Positions 44,457 through 54,817 of a stretch of 64,000 nucleotides of DNA are shown one piece after another. Made by a program: the position numbers and the translations under genes. The stretch lies in NCBI GenBank assembly GCA_024103135.1, contig JAGFIZ010000025.1, positions 1-64,000 on the forward strand, given 5' to 3'. The DNA is from Bradyrhizobiaceae bacterium. Its GTDB lineage: Bacteria > Bacteroidota > Ignavibacteria > Kapaibacteriales > Kapaibacteriaceae. Positions within the stretch are counted from its first letter, which is position 1, and the number at the start of each line of letters is the position of its first letter. The notes below the pieces were generated by a model. That model did not search any database and was not told where the DNA came from. It worked only from the letters and a program-made list of their open reading frames with translations.

Positions 44457-47400
44457 ATGCGGATTCGGTTTGTACTGGTTACGCTGCTCTTCCTTGCAGC
44501 ACTTGTTCCCACGCTAGCTCAGCGCTGGGCTCAAGCGCAGTTGCCTAGTCCGTACGATCAAGGGTATTATCTGGACATCTACTTCCTGCCCAGCAATCAG
44601 CTCTATGGCTGGGCTTGTGATAACGATAGCGGCTATGTTGTGCGCACCACCAACGGTGGAAAGTCCTGGCAAGGCACACGCGTAACGCCATCGGGATTCT
44701 GCCACCTCGAATACATCCAATTCCTTACAACAACCACGGGCTACTGCAGTGGACCCTGCGGCGTGTTCAAGAGCACCGATGGTGGAGCCTCGTGGACGCA
44801 AGTGATGGCTGGCACACCAAGCATTGTTGTGTGGGGCGGCTGGTTCAAATCCGAACAAGAAGGATGGGTTCTGGGAGGGGGCTGTGGCGTGAATAATTTC
44901 TACCACACCACCGATGGCGGAACAACATGGTCGCTGTTTCAAGACACGACGGTTAAACGTTCCAATCTTTCTGATCCATTGTGGCAGGCCGACATGGCCA
45001 GCGGCGAGCTCTATGCTTCTGGCAATGGTACACTCTGGCATTCAACCAACGATGGTGACAGCTGGTTTGTCGAGAGTTACACCGGTACCGATGCACCGTG
45101 GCAGGAAGAGCTTGCACGATACTCTACGACATTCATGATTGCTTGCTCCCAGAGCAATTGCGTTGCAAACACCGGCTTTGGTGGTATGCGGTGGAGTCAT
45201 GATGATGGTGCTACATGGAATCAGTACAACACTGGTGCCGACATGTTTGGCTGTTACTTGCTAAGTGAGCAAAAGGCCTGGGCATCAGGTAGAAGTGCCA
45301 ACGTGTGGTATACGGCGAATGGTGGCACAAGCTGGTCGAAGTATAACTGTGGGTTGAGCGGGAAGAATTTGGACGACATTTTCTTTCTGAACGACAGTAC
45401 TGGGTGGGTAGTTGGGGATGGACTATTCTACCTTGCACCACCAAGGAGAACACAGACCGATTCTCTCTTGGAGTTTCTTGGTGCATGTCCAGACTCAACC
45501 GTCCGTGATACCGTATGGGTTACCAACGAGAATTTCACGGAGAGTCCATGGACTATTGAGCTAACAGGAACGGACGCATGGATGTACCGTGTTGCCAACG
45601 TCATTCCCAAGCCCCTTCCAGCATGTACACCTGTCCCCGTAATCGTTGAGTACAAGGCCGTTGCACCCGGCAACCATCCTGCACAGATGGTTATTCGGAT
45701 CAACAATCCCGACACGGTGTTGGTGGTTGACCTTGTTGGACTGCGCCGAACATTAAATGCTGGTCCACGAGACACACTCATCGAGTTTTCGCAGAAGGTA
45801 GGCGTCCCCATCTCACGAGTCCTGGAGTGGCGTGCCACGGCAGCACCGATTGAACAGATTGTGAACATTCAGAGGGACACGGGTTCAGCCATCCTTTCAA
45901 TGATTGCTGCTTATCCGCAACCAATCAACGTCGTTGCACCGATATGTCAGACGCCAATCATGGGCACACTTGTAGACACGGGATGGGTGAGTGCGCGATT
46001 CCGCGTGACACTTGCACCGTGTTATCGCGATACGCTGGTGACGGTGAGAGTGTATGGTCAGAGTGGAATCATCAATGCGCCCAAGACATTAGGAGCCGAT
46101 CTGTTTTGTGCTACGTCGGACACCTTGCTTGTACCGATAAGCAATACAGGTAACATGGACCTGACGGTTTACAATGCCGAGCTTGGCGGACTGAATCCAG
46201 AGTCCTTTGCCATACTCGAGATGAAGCGTGCAGGTAAGACGAATCCGTGGAAGATTGCACCGGGTGAGGCAGACACGTTACTCGTGTTTGTTCAACCTCG
46301 CAGCAACGTGCAGCAAGCGGTGCTTCGTATCAATCATGACGATGCAACTACAGTACGTGGCATCGTGCAGCCATGGGAAATTCGATTGACGGCTACGGCT
46401 GCAGCTCAGGCAGAGACAACGGTGTTGCCTACGGAGATCGACCTAGGAATCATGTGCGTCGGGTCGGCAGTTGATACATTGTTTACCGTGAGCAATGCCA
46501 GCTCATTCGATGCTAACTACATCGTCACCACTGGCAGCACAAACATTACGCTGGCATCATTTGCCACGACGCGTGTAAAGGCCAACGCTTCCAAGATTGA
46601 ACGATTCTCCTATCAATGTGCCACAGTGGGCAACGTCACGGACACCATCGCAGTGCGTGTAAGTCCTTGCAACGTTCTTCATTCGGTTATTGTAAGAGCA
46701 CAAGTTGTCGAAACCGAATTGCAAGTAGTACCAAGCCCCCTACAAGACTCAGTCTTCGTTGGCGATGTACTCACCACGTCGGTTGCCATTCGTAATACCA
46801 CAAACAGACCAATCACCATAAACAGCGTCCGCTCATCAATCACCGACACAGAGCTCAGCGTGAAGGTGAACGTGCCAACAACAGTGGCACCAACCGATTC
46901 GTTGATGGTCCAGCTCACCTGGAAACCAAGTACTGTGCGAATACTCGCATCGCAGCTCATTGTTGAGTCGGATGCCGCTTGTGTCGTCCAATCCAATTTT
47001 GAACTGCATAGTCTGAGCAACCTCGTCGAAGTGAGCCCACCGCAGCTCTCGCTCAGACAGCATTGCAGTGCAGAAGTCAAATACGACAGCGTACGAGTTA
47101 CTGCACGAAGTTCGTCAGTGAGCTTTGCTGCACCTCGGCTAAGTGTTGCAGATGGGTTCAGCATTGTGCGTCCCGTCGGTCCCTTTGTCGTTGATCCTTC
47201 CACACCAGTGTACGTTGTCGTTGCCTTTGACCCATCGGTAAGTCTTGGCGTGAGTGACACGCTTACGCTTGCAACGGCTGACCATTCGAGCGTATTCACT
47301 GTACCTCTTGTGGGCTCGGCCTACCTAGCAGAGTGGACCGTTGATCCACGTGATCTTGATCTTGGCATCGTGCATGGTTGTGATACCATAGTGTCCACGC

Positions 47401-48674
47401 AAGTCGTTGTGCAGAATCTTGCTGCAAACCCACTCGTGGTTGACAGGATTGCCATCAGTGGTGCTTGGCTGAGTATACCAGCGGCCGGCAATCTCCCGTT
47501 GGTTGTTGATGGCATGTCAGCCGATACGTTGATGGTTGAGTGCAACCCAGCACAAGTGCCTGCTGGTGTTGCAACAGCAACCATTGAGTTTAACGACCAC
47601 AACTGCAACACCACAAAGGTGGTCACACTAACGGTTCAACGTGTGGAGGACATGCTGGTCCTTGCCCCTAACCCTGTTGACGCTGGCGTGGTAGATACAG
47701 GGCTAACGGTTCAGCGGACAGCTTACGTCTACAATCCAACCAACACTCCACTTGCCATTGCCTCACTTAGCGTTGCAACGGGTCAGTCAGAGTGGGTGAT
47801 GATGGACAACGTCGACGGTACCGTTGTACAGCCGATGGATACCGTCTTTGTCCAGCTCTCGTTCACGCCACACACGGATGCTACGCACGTAACGCAGCTC
47901 ACACTCGTGCAAGGAGAGCCATGCAAGAGTAGCATGACAATAGAGCTACGAGGTCGGGGTCGGATTCCCGGAGTACCACCACAGTACGTCTGTATGATCG
48001 AAGCACCAGAGCAGCGCGTGGTACATGGCGATCGAGTTCAAGTGCCCATCACGTGGGTTGGAGATGTATCCGCAGCACGCATTGATTCCGTTGCTTTTAC
48101 GGTGGACTTCTATCATCTGCTATTCCATGTGGATGCAGTGATTCCAGCAACCATGCCAGACGTCGAGACCGCGTACACGCATGCAAACGGCACCCTGACA
48201 GTTATGATGAGGGCCGACAGTATGGGGCTGGGTAGACCGGGGACGCTAATCACGCTTGGCGGTATTGCCTCGCTAGCGATACCGGACAGCACATTGTTTA
48301 CGTTTAGGGACATTCGCGTCTGGTCGGCCGATACCGTTACTGTACTCGACAACCCAGGCCTGCTAATCGTTGATGCATGCGGTCCACGGAACATCGTCTC
48401 CCTCACATCGCCAACATCATTGCAGGTGCTTCCACCGCTACCAGCAAGTGATCGGATCATGCTATCCCTTGACGTTGCAAACCGCACGAATGTTAGCGTC
48501 GAGCTATTCAGCATTGAGGGCGACAAGGTCTATGCAATGAACGAGCAGGAAGCACAGCGAGGAAAACTCGCAATTGCCGTACCTGTACACAATCTTGCTT
48601 CAGGCACCTACTTGGTATTGGTGCGGACCACCAATGGCGGTCTGTTTAGTGCTCCGATTCAGGTGGTGCACTAG
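44457..48674 (+). CDS. Large T9SS protein with BNR/YCF48-like repeats and choice-of-anchor domains
   Basis: A 1405-residue protein with a signal peptide (about 1-21, cleavage after LA). An N-terminal six- or seven-bladed propeller (about 35-330) carries BNR/Asp-box-like repeats: NGGKSWQG, DGGASWTQ, DGGTTWSL, NDGDSWFV, DDGATWNQ, NGGTSWSK. Five or more Ig-like HYDIN/anchor-D domains follow (ISNTGNMDLTVYNAEL, VSNASSFDANYIV). The last 85 residues are a T9SS type A sorting domain (LPPLPASDRIMLSLDV). A large extracellular surface protein with possible carbohydrate binding is inferred. A 146-base gap separates it from purA, with a possible TATGTTTC -7 just before the ATG. Confidence 0.8.
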   Translation: MRIRFVLVTLLFLAALVPTLAQRWAQAQLPSPYDQGYYLDIYFLPSNQLYGWACDNDSGYVVRTTNGGKSWQGTRVTPSGFCHLEYIQFLTTTTGYCSGPCGVFKSTDGGASWTQVMAGTPSIVVWGGWFKSEQEGWVLGGGCGVNNFYHTTDGGTTWSLFQDTTVKRSNLSDPLWQADMASGELYASGNGTLWHSTNDGDSWFVESYTGTDAPWQEELARYSTTFMIACSQSNCVANTGFGGMRWSHDDGATWNQYNTGADMFGCYLLSEQKAWASGRSANVWYTANGGTSWSKYNCGLSGKNLDDIFFLNDSTGWVVGDGLFYLAPPRRTQTDSLLEFLGACPDSTVRDTVWVTNENFTESPWTIELTGTDAWMYRVANVIPKPLPACTPVPVIVEYKAVAPGNHPAQMVIRINNPDTVLVVDLVGLRRTLNAGPRDTLIEFSQKVGVPISRVLEWRATAAPIEQIVNIQRDTGSAILSMIAAYPQPINVVAPICQTPIMGTLVDTGWVSARFRVTLAPCYRDTLVTVRVYGQSGIINAPKTLGADLFCATSDTLLVPISNTGNMDLTVYNAELGGLNPESFAILEMKRAGKTNPWKIAPGEADTLLVFVQPRSNVQQAVLRINHDDATTVRGIVQPWEIRLTATAAAQAETTVLPTEIDLGIMCVGSAVDTLFTVSNASSFDANYIVTTGSTNITLASFATTRVKANASKIERFSYQCATVGNVTDTIAVRVSPCNVLHSVIVRAQVVETELQVVPSPLQDSVFVGDVLTTSVAIRNTTNRPITINSVRSSITDTELSVKVNVPTTVAPTDSLMVQLTWKPSTVRILASQLIVESDAACVVQSNFELHSLSNLVEVSPPQLSLRQHCSAEVKYDSVRVTARSSSVSFAAPRLSVADGFSIVRPVGPFVVDPSTPVYVVVAFDPSVSLGVSDTLTLATADHSSVFTVPLVGSAYLAEWTVDPRDLDLGIVHGCDTIVSTQVVVQNLAANPLVVDRIAISGAWLSIPAAGNLPLVVDGMSADTLMVECNPAQVPAGVATATIEFNDHNCNTTKVVTLTVQRVEDMLVLAPNPVDAGVVDTGLTVQRTAYVYNPTNTPLAIASLSVATGQSEWVMMDNVDGTVVQPMDTVFVQLSFTPHTDATHVTQLTLVQGEPCKSSMTIELRGRGRIPGVPPQYVCMIEAPEQRVVHGDRVQVPITWVGDVSAARIDSVAFTVDFYHLLFHVDAVIPATMPDVETAYTHANGTLTVMMRADSMGLGRPGTLITLGGIASLAIPDSTLFTFRDIRVWSADTVTVLDNPGLLIVDACGPRNIVSLTSPTSLQVLPPLPASDRIMLSLDVANRTNVSVELFSIEGDKVYAMNEQEAQRGKLAIAVPVHNLASGTYLVLVRTTNGGLFSAPIQVVH

Positions 48675-49632
48675 CGATAGCAAAGAGTTTGCGCACTGCC
48701 TGATCAGCAGCCTCACGTAAAGCAGTCTTGGAGTCGGTTGTGAACTCCTGCGATGCACTGTGAAGGACCTGATACGTTCCATCAGGGTTCAGCGCGGCAA
48801 AGGACAGGGTGAGCATGGCTGTAGATCTGGAGAAGAAGAGCGTGCCTGTAATCATGGTACTCACGTCGAATCCACGGAGAACACGCATCTCCAATTGTGA
48901 TGTACCTCTGTCGTTCTCTGCTAGCTGAAATCCCGCAAGAGCAAACATCGAGTCGCGCGTTTCGATGTCGACCGTTACCAACGTATCCACGTGCTGCATA
49001 GTACCAACGATGGTCTGCACGAGATCGTACGACGTAATCGTTCGCTCCTTAAACAACTGCCACAAACCAGCTGGCTCGGTCGACGTGAACTCAATACCGC
49101 TAACTGCCACAAGCCGTGCAGGAAGCACCCGGAGGTCACGATGCAAGGTGTCGAATCGTGGAGCAGGATCCAGAACGAATGTCAAGGCTCGTTGGGCTGA
49201 CGACAGAATTGCGGGATCGGCAACCATACCAGCATCGTTTGCATAGGTTACGGCAGCATAGCCAACGCCTGTACGTGGTGGCATTGAAGAGTCTGCAGTT
49301 GCAAGTGTCACCTCAGTGCGTACCAGTCGGAAAAACCGATCACACCGTGTAAACAACACCTGATTGCAGTGAGCCAGCTCAGCCGCCTTTGATAATGTAA
49401 GCGTACTGTCGTTGCGATACTCGCTGAGGATAGAGTCTTGCTCAGCTCGACCGATCATCTTCACCTTGGCAAGATCAGATGCCAGGTATAGCGCTGCTTC
49501 TACCTTGTTTGGGGTAACCAAGGTATCGGTCTCTACGCAATCCAGACTCCCGACCAGAAAGCACGGTGCTTCATGTGCAAGAGTAGTGGACGACGCTGTG
49601 CAAGCAAGCAATAGGACAAGCAGCAGTGACAA
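48646..49632 (-). CDS. Envelope protein of unknown function
   Basis: The best start is TTG 49632, which gives an N-terminal hydrophobic stretch (LLLVLLLACTASSTTLA) with a possible lipobox, and an AGGA lies just upstream. An ATG at 49722 is the only upstream ATG but adds 30 unlikely residues. The roughly 328-residue body is mixed alpha/beta with no recognised domain (motifs such as VGYAAVTYANDAG and SQEFTTDSKTALREAADQAVRKL near the end). Its 3' end overlaps the 1405-residue gene by 29 bases, and it is divergent from the TonB receptor gene. Confidence 0.5.
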   Translation of the reverse strand: MSLLLVLLLACTASSTTLAHEAPCFLVGSLDCVETDTLVTPNKVEAALYLASDLAKVKMIGRAEQDSILSEYRNDSTLTLSKAAELAHCNQVLFTRCDRFFRLVRTEVTLATADSSMPPRTGVGYAAVTYANDAGMVADPAILSSAQRALTFVLDPAPRFDTLHRDLRVLPARLVAVSGIEFTSTEPAGLWQLFKERTITSYDLVQTIVGTMQHVDTLVTVDIETRDSMFALAGFQLAENDRGTSQLEMRVLRGFDVSTMITGTLFFSRSTAMLTLSFAALNPDGTYQVLHSASQEFTTDSKTALREAADQAVRKLFAIASAPPESEH

Positions 49633-49812
49633 GGGGAATCCTGAGAACGTGTAAAAATCAACTGTTTCAAAGCAAGGCACACACAACAATACCTCAATTT
49701 CTTGATTGCCGTGAATCAGCACTGCACATGTCTTGAATGTTAAGAATCGGTAACACGCTGATGTTACGTATTCATAACTCGGAAGGCGAAATGACGAAAA
49801 ATAGTTTCGTGC

Positions 49813-52773
49813 ATGATCACAGCGAAACAGAAAACACGGTGCTGGATGTCAGATGTGAAGGCACCGAAAAACAACGCAGTACGAGTGTGGCTATGCTTGC
49901 TCGTAGTGCTGACGATGGTAGGGGGCATTCAGTTGAATGCACAACATGCCGACTCCACATCAACCGTGATATGTTCGGTAACGAACGCCGAGACTTCCGA
50001 CGCTATCAGCGGTGCATCGGTGGGAGTGCTCGGCACACGCAAAGGAGGGTATGCCGACAAGGATGGTCGGGCTAGGATCGGCAAGCTCAAGCCAGGACGA
50101 TACACGCTAAAGGTATCAAGCATTGGATTCGATGTTGATAGTTCGACGACCGTTATCTGTGAGGCAGGATCTACCGTCAGAGTCGCAGTCGCCCTCATAC
50201 CGTCCAACAAGAACCTCGATGAGGTGGTAGTGGTCGCAGACAACGTCAACGACAATGCTGCAGCTCAGCTGGCAGAACGCAAGAATGCATCTGGCATATC
50301 GGATGGACTAACGAGTCAGCACATTTCTCGGCAGACCGACTCAGACGCCGGTCAAGCCGTCAGCAGAGTAACGGCAGTAACGCTTGTAAACGACAAGCAT
50401 GTGTACATCCGCGGTCTGAGCGATCGGTATAACAACACCACGTTGAACGGTGCACCGATGTCGAGTTCATCTTCAGACCGACGGTCGTTCTCTTATGACG
50501 TTCTCCCAAGCTACATGCTACAGAACATCACGGTTGTAAAGTCGTTCACTCCCGACTTGCCTGGTGACTTCGTGGGTGGTATGGTTCAGCTAAACACTGT
50601 TGACTTTCCATCAGGGTTCAAGGTAAACGTAGGGGGCTCGGCAGCGTATAACGACCAGATTACGTTTACGCGTAACGCCTTCTTGTCGACTCCTGCGGGT
50701 CCGATGGACTGGCTTGGCATGGGCGGCTCCTGGCGCAGCTCGCCTGCGATGCCCTCCGTAGAAGAGTTCGCTTCACTCCGCTCACGAGCCCACGCAGGCG
50801 ATGAAGCTGCGATTGCTGCACACAATGCACTTGGTAGGGGCTTCAACAACACGTTGCTTGCACCTGAACGGTACGCAGCACCAGCCAACACGAGTCTGAA
50901 CATTGGTTTGATGAACATCTACCCGTTAGGGGGCGAATCCAATCTTGGTGTAACGGCGGCCTTGAAGCATGGCGTTAAGTATGATGCGAACACCATGATA
51001 CGTCGCGGTGTTCAGTCAGATGGACAAAGTCTGCTGTATGATTACACTGGAACAGTCACTACAAGGCATACCGCCCTGAGTGCCTTTGCCAATGTTGTTT
51101 TGGCGGTGGACGAGCAGAACAAGCTCAGTCTGAAGAATACGTACTCAAGCACGAGTGCCGACGAGGCAGTGTACCAATTCGGTCACGACGTAACAAAGAG
51201 TCAGCTTCGCAAAAACCTCTCGTTTGAGTACAACCAGAACAGTCTGCTTGCACTCGTACTCTCGGGTGATCACGACGATCTCGCGTCAACCAACGCCAGT
51301 CTTGACTGGACGCTCAGCTACTCGCTGGCACAGAACAGTCAACCCGACTTCAGACGTCTGCGCTTTAGCAAGAGCGAGTTTGCCGATGCCAATGCACCAC
51401 TGGAAGTCGAGATTCCTAACTCTGGTTTCACAACACAAGGACTAGGGTCAGCAGCAGGCAGATTCTTCTCCGATCTGTCGGAACACTTCTGGGTAGGCAA
51501 GTTCAATCTTCGGTTGCCAGATGATCTGAAGAACGTCAAGGTAGGTGCACTCATTTCGGACAAACGACGACAGTTCTCTTCACGCTCGTTTACCTACGTT
51601 CAGTCAGCAAACTCAACGATCGACTATCACCTGCTGACCTATAGCCCCCTTCCCCATGAGGTTCCTGACGTAACGCAGTTGTTTGCTGACTCGAACTTTC
51701 GCTCCGATGGTCTGGGATTAAGCGAAGACAGCAGGCTGCGTGATTCATACAGCGCCAGCGAGTCGCTGTACTCTGCCTATGGCATGGCCGATCTTCCGTT
51801 TACCTTGTTTGGCATTGCAAGTAGGGTAGTTGGTGGTGCTCGCATTGAGCATAGTGTGAACACGCTTGCTTCGTACAACGACTCGGATGTTCCTGTGGAC
51901 GTGAACCTGAGTATTACCGACGTGCTCCCTTCCATCAACGTAGTGCTGACGCCATGGGAGAATGTGAACGTTCGCCTTGGTGCAACGCGCACACTGTCAC
52001 GTCCGGCCTTCCGCGAATTCGCCCCCTTCACCTTCTTCGACTTTCAAACACAGGGGTCGGTACGCGGCAATCCAGAGATCACCCGCACCATCGTGCAGAA
52101 CTTCGATAGTCGACTTGAGTGGTTTATTGGTGCGGACGAGGTGGTCTCGGCATCGGCATTTTACAAGAAGCTGGACCATGCCCTTGAAAGCACAATTGAG
52201 CCAGCATCTTCTGAGCTCATCAGATCATACCGCAACTCCAGCGTGCCAGCCACCATCTACGGCGTGGAATTCGAGGTTCAGAAGAACCTTGGATTCGTAG
52301 CAGGATTCCTTAAGCATTTCTCAATCAACGCCAATGCAGCATTCATGCACTCTTCTGTAAAGGTGATGCAAGGCGTGCTTGAGGATACTCGAGCAATGTG
52401 GGGACAAAGTCCGTACACACTCAACGGTGCACTAACCTATTCGAACCTCGAAACTGAAGCAGCAATAACGCTTTCGTACAACAGGTCAGGCAGACGCATC
52501 ATTCAAGTGGCACCGATCGGCGTATACGAGGTTGGTCAAGCGTTTCTTGAAGACGGACCGCATGTATACGAGAATCCTCGCGACATGGTCGACCTAAGCA
52601 TCATGCAGCAATTCGGTGACTGGAAGGTCAAGCTCGCTTTGCGCGACCTTCTTAACCAACAGCTCACGTGGGAGCAGCTAGGGACTACCGTAGCAGTAAA
52701 TCAGTATGGCAGAGAAATCAGTCTACAATTTTCATACACCTTTACTTCGGATGACGATGAACGCGACAATTAG
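49813..52773 (+). CDS. TonB-dependent receptor with N-terminal CNA-B-like domain
   Basis: Up to 986 residues. A start at ATG 49846 is as likely, since a TAGTTTCG promoter-like element (49802-49809) would leave 49813 almost without a leader. After the signal peptide (to about residue 44) comes a carboxypeptidase-like domain (about 50-130; GRARIGKLKPGRYTLKVSSIGFDVD), then the plug (about 165-290) with VYIRGLSDRYNNTTLNGAPM and VVKSFTPDLPGDFVGGMVQL, and a 22-strand barrel ending in QFSYTF. The ligand is unknown. Coupled to the beta-helix gene downstream (about 20-base overlap). Confidence 0.9.
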   Translation: MITAKQKTRCWMSDVKAPKNNAVRVWLCLLVVLTMVGGIQLNAQHADSTSTVICSVTNAETSDAISGASVGVLGTRKGGYADKDGRARIGKLKPGRYTLKVSSIGFDVDSSTTVICEAGSTVRVAVALIPSNKNLDEVVVVADNVNDNAAAQLAERKNASGISDGLTSQHISRQTDSDAGQAVSRVTAVTLVNDKHVYIRGLSDRYNNTTLNGAPMSSSSSDRRSFSYDVLPSYMLQNITVVKSFTPDLPGDFVGGMVQLNTVDFPSGFKVNVGGSAAYNDQITFTRNAFLSTPAGPMDWLGMGGSWRSSPAMPSVEEFASLRSRAHAGDEAAIAAHNALGRGFNNTLLAPERYAAPANTSLNIGLMNIYPLGGESNLGVTAALKHGVKYDANTMIRRGVQSDGQSLLYDYTGTVTTRHTALSAFANVVLAVDEQNKLSLKNTYSSTSADEAVYQFGHDVTKSQLRKNLSFEYNQNSLLALVLSGDHDDLASTNASLDWTLSYSLAQNSQPDFRRLRFSKSEFADANAPLEVEIPNSGFTTQGLGSAAGRFFSDLSEHFWVGKFNLRLPDDLKNVKVGALISDKRRQFSSRSFTYVQSANSTIDYHLLTYSPLPHEVPDVTQLFADSNFRSDGLGLSEDSRLRDSYSASESLYSAYGMADLPFTLFGIASRVVGGARIEHSVNTLASYNDSDVPVDVNLSITDVLPSINVVLTPWENVNVRLGATRTLSRPAFREFAPFTFFDFQTQGSVRGNPEITRTIVQNFDSRLEWFIGADEVVSASAFYKKLDHALESTIEPASSELIRSYRNSSVPATIYGVEFEVQKNLGFVAGFLKHFSINANAAFMHSSVKVMQGVLEDTRAMWGQSPYTLNGALTYSNLETEAAITLSYNRSGRRIIQVAPIGVYEVGQAFLEDGPHVYENPRDMVDLSIMQQFGDWKVKLALRDLLNQQLTWEQLGTTVAVNQYGREISLQFSYTFTSDDDERDN

Positions 52774-54754
52774 ACGACGCACATTCGTAGCTCTAATACT
52801 TGGAACCTTGATCATGCCAATACAAGTATGGTGTGGTCAACCACAGATCCTCTACCCCGCTGGAGGCGAAGTCTTCCACCCCGGCAGCACGCAGAAGATT
52901 GAGTGGGATACTACCGTTACGTCAACCAGCAAGCGCTGGCACTTCATGTATGCTACAAGTAAGGAGGGTCCATGGGAAAGCCTGGAAGCCCTCACGAACG
53001 TGAAGGATTCGGGCAAGACCAGAGGCACCTGTAACTGGCGGGTTCCTTACTCTTCGACAACTACGGGCTACATCCGCATGGTGGACGTGGCAGATGAATC
53101 AACGTTTGCCGTTTCGAAGAATGCCTTTGCCATCTCGAAGTCGACGCTTGTCTACGTCGACTCTACACTACGCGGCGAGATCAACGACAACATCACACTG
53201 AGCTCCGAAAAGGTTTATGGCTTGGACGGATTCGTTTACGTAAACGGGACACTCACGATTCAACCAGGAACGATCATCGTCGGTGACACCGTAGGACAGA
53301 ACTCCGTGCTATGTGTGAATAGGGGAGGCAAGCTCATCGCCGATGGAACGCCGTCACGCCCAATCGTCTTCACCTCACGAGCCATACCAGGTCAGCGCGC
53401 TTCTGGCGACTGGGGCGGCATCGTCCTCTGCGGTCGTGCACCCATCAATCAACCTGGCGGTCAAACACAGGTAGAAGGTGGCATTGCCGACATCAACCCA
53501 GGGAAGGGATGGTATGGTGGTGATGATGTGAATGATAACAGTGGCATCCTTCGGTATGTGCGTATCGAGTTTGCCGGGATCGCAGTGCTACCCGACAATG
53601 AGCTAAACGGACTCACCCTTGGCGGTGTCGGCAAGGGTACAACGTTGGAGTACATTCAAGTGAGCTATGCAAACGACGATGCCTTTGAATGGTTTGGCGG
53701 TACGGTAGATGCCAAACATCTAGTTGCATACGGCACCCGTGATGACGACTTTGATTGTGACAATGGATGGAATGGCAGAGTGCAATGGGGCATTGTCAAG
53801 CGCTTTCAAAACATAGCCGATCAAAGCACATCCGAAGCACTAGAAATCGACAACGACTCCAAATCATCATACAACTCTCCACGCACAGCGCCAGTGTTCT
53901 CGAATCTTACCATCATCGGTCCGATGCAGGACACATCGTGGACGCCAGGTAATGGTCCAACCAACTACAACTCTCGTTTCGGTGCTGCAATCCAGATTCG
54001 CAGAGCAGCACTCGCTTCGATATACAACAGCGTTATCATCGGCTTTCCACGAGGCATCGAGATTGCTCAGGTACCCACGATGATCGCTGCAAGCCAGGAC
54101 TCATTGGCTGTACGAGCCAACAGTTGGTACGGGTGGAAAAACTCATGGATGAACGTGGCAGGGGGCACGCCACCAAGCGGCTTCGATCCGTCGTGGATCG
54201 CACAAGAGCGCTATGCCAATACAGGCGATGGCTCTAATCCGAACAATGCCTCACTCGTTAATCCATGGTCAACAAACTCAACATTCAACCCAGCACCCAC
54301 GTCAGCAGCACCATACCTCACCACAGCACTGTGGGATGCAGGATTGCCTGGACACTTTACTGACGAGTTCTTCACCAAGGTTGACTACCGTGGTGCATTG
54401 TCGGATGACGAGCAAGAGCGTTGGGATACAGGCTGGACCAACTACGATCCAGTGAACAGCAACTATGTGCCTGTAAGTGTTGCAGGGTACCAGGCAGCTA
54501 CCTCTCAGCTCCACCTTTCACCCAACCCATGTTCGGACTTTGCTACTCTCGTAGTTCCGTCATGCGTTGGCTCCTGCAAGGTCGAAGTCCGCGACCTTCT
54601 AGGAAACGTTCTGCTTCAGCATGCCGCCAGTGGCGAAGAACACCATCAACGAACAGTGCACCTGCGGACAGGCATGCTGCCAAGTGGTGAGTACCTGATG
54701 GTTGTCACCGACCGACAGTCTGTTCGCACACAACTCTTCAACGTTGTGAAGTAG
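52751..54754 (+). CDS. Secreted beta-helix-like T9SS protein, partner of TonB receptor
   Basis: The start is ATG 52751 or 52757, inside the receptor gene; an in-frame ATG at 52706 is less likely. After a signal peptide (RTFVALILGTLIMPIQVWC) comes an Ig-like segment, then a parallel beta-helix region (YVNGTLTIQPGTIIVGDT, GGKLIADGTPSRPIVFTS, ASGDWGGIVLCGRAPIN, LNGLTLGGVGKGTTLEYIQV) typical of a family often next to TonB receptors in Bacteroidota, and a C-terminal type A sorting domain (LSPNPCSDFATL). A substrate-capturing surface partner of the receptor is inferred. Confidence 0.8.
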   Translation: MTMNATIRRRTFVALILGTLIMPIQVWCGQPQILYPAGGEVFHPGSTQKIEWDTTVTSTSKRWHFMYATSKEGPWESLEALTNVKDSGKTRGTCNWRVPYSSTTTGYIRMVDVADESTFAVSKNAFAISKSTLVYVDSTLRGEINDNITLSSEKVYGLDGFVYVNGTLTIQPGTIIVGDTVGQNSVLCVNRGGKLIADGTPSRPIVFTSRAIPGQRASGDWGGIVLCGRAPINQPGGQTQVEGGIADINPGKGWYGGDDVNDNSGILRYVRIEFAGIAVLPDNELNGLTLGGVGKGTTLEYIQVSYANDDAFEWFGGTVDAKHLVAYGTRDDDFDCDNGWNGRVQWGIVKRFQNIADQSTSEALEIDNDSKSSYNSPRTAPVFSNLTIIGPMQDTSWTPGNGPTNYNSRFGAAIQIRRAALASIYNSVIIGFPRGIEIAQVPTMIAASQDSLAVRANSWYGWKNSWMNVAGGTPPSGFDPSWIAQERYANTGDGSNPNNASLVNPWSTNSTFNPAPTSAAPYLTTALWDAGLPGHFTDEFFTKVDYRGALSDDEQERWDTGWTNYDPVNSNYVPVSVAGYQAATSQLHLSPNPCSDFATLVVPSCVGSCKVEVRDLLGNVLLQHAASGEEHHQRTVHLRTGMLPSGEYLMVVTDRQSVRTQLFNVVK

Positions 54755-54817
54755 ACCATTGGTTCACATCAACATGTAGCAGAACAAACCCTGAGCGTCC
54801 AACCCGCTCGGTGAGTA

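Noticed and set aside
54793-54809. GAGCG/CGCTC hairpin between two convergent genes as a terminator
   Set aside because: Only a 5-base-pair stem with a bulge and no T-run.
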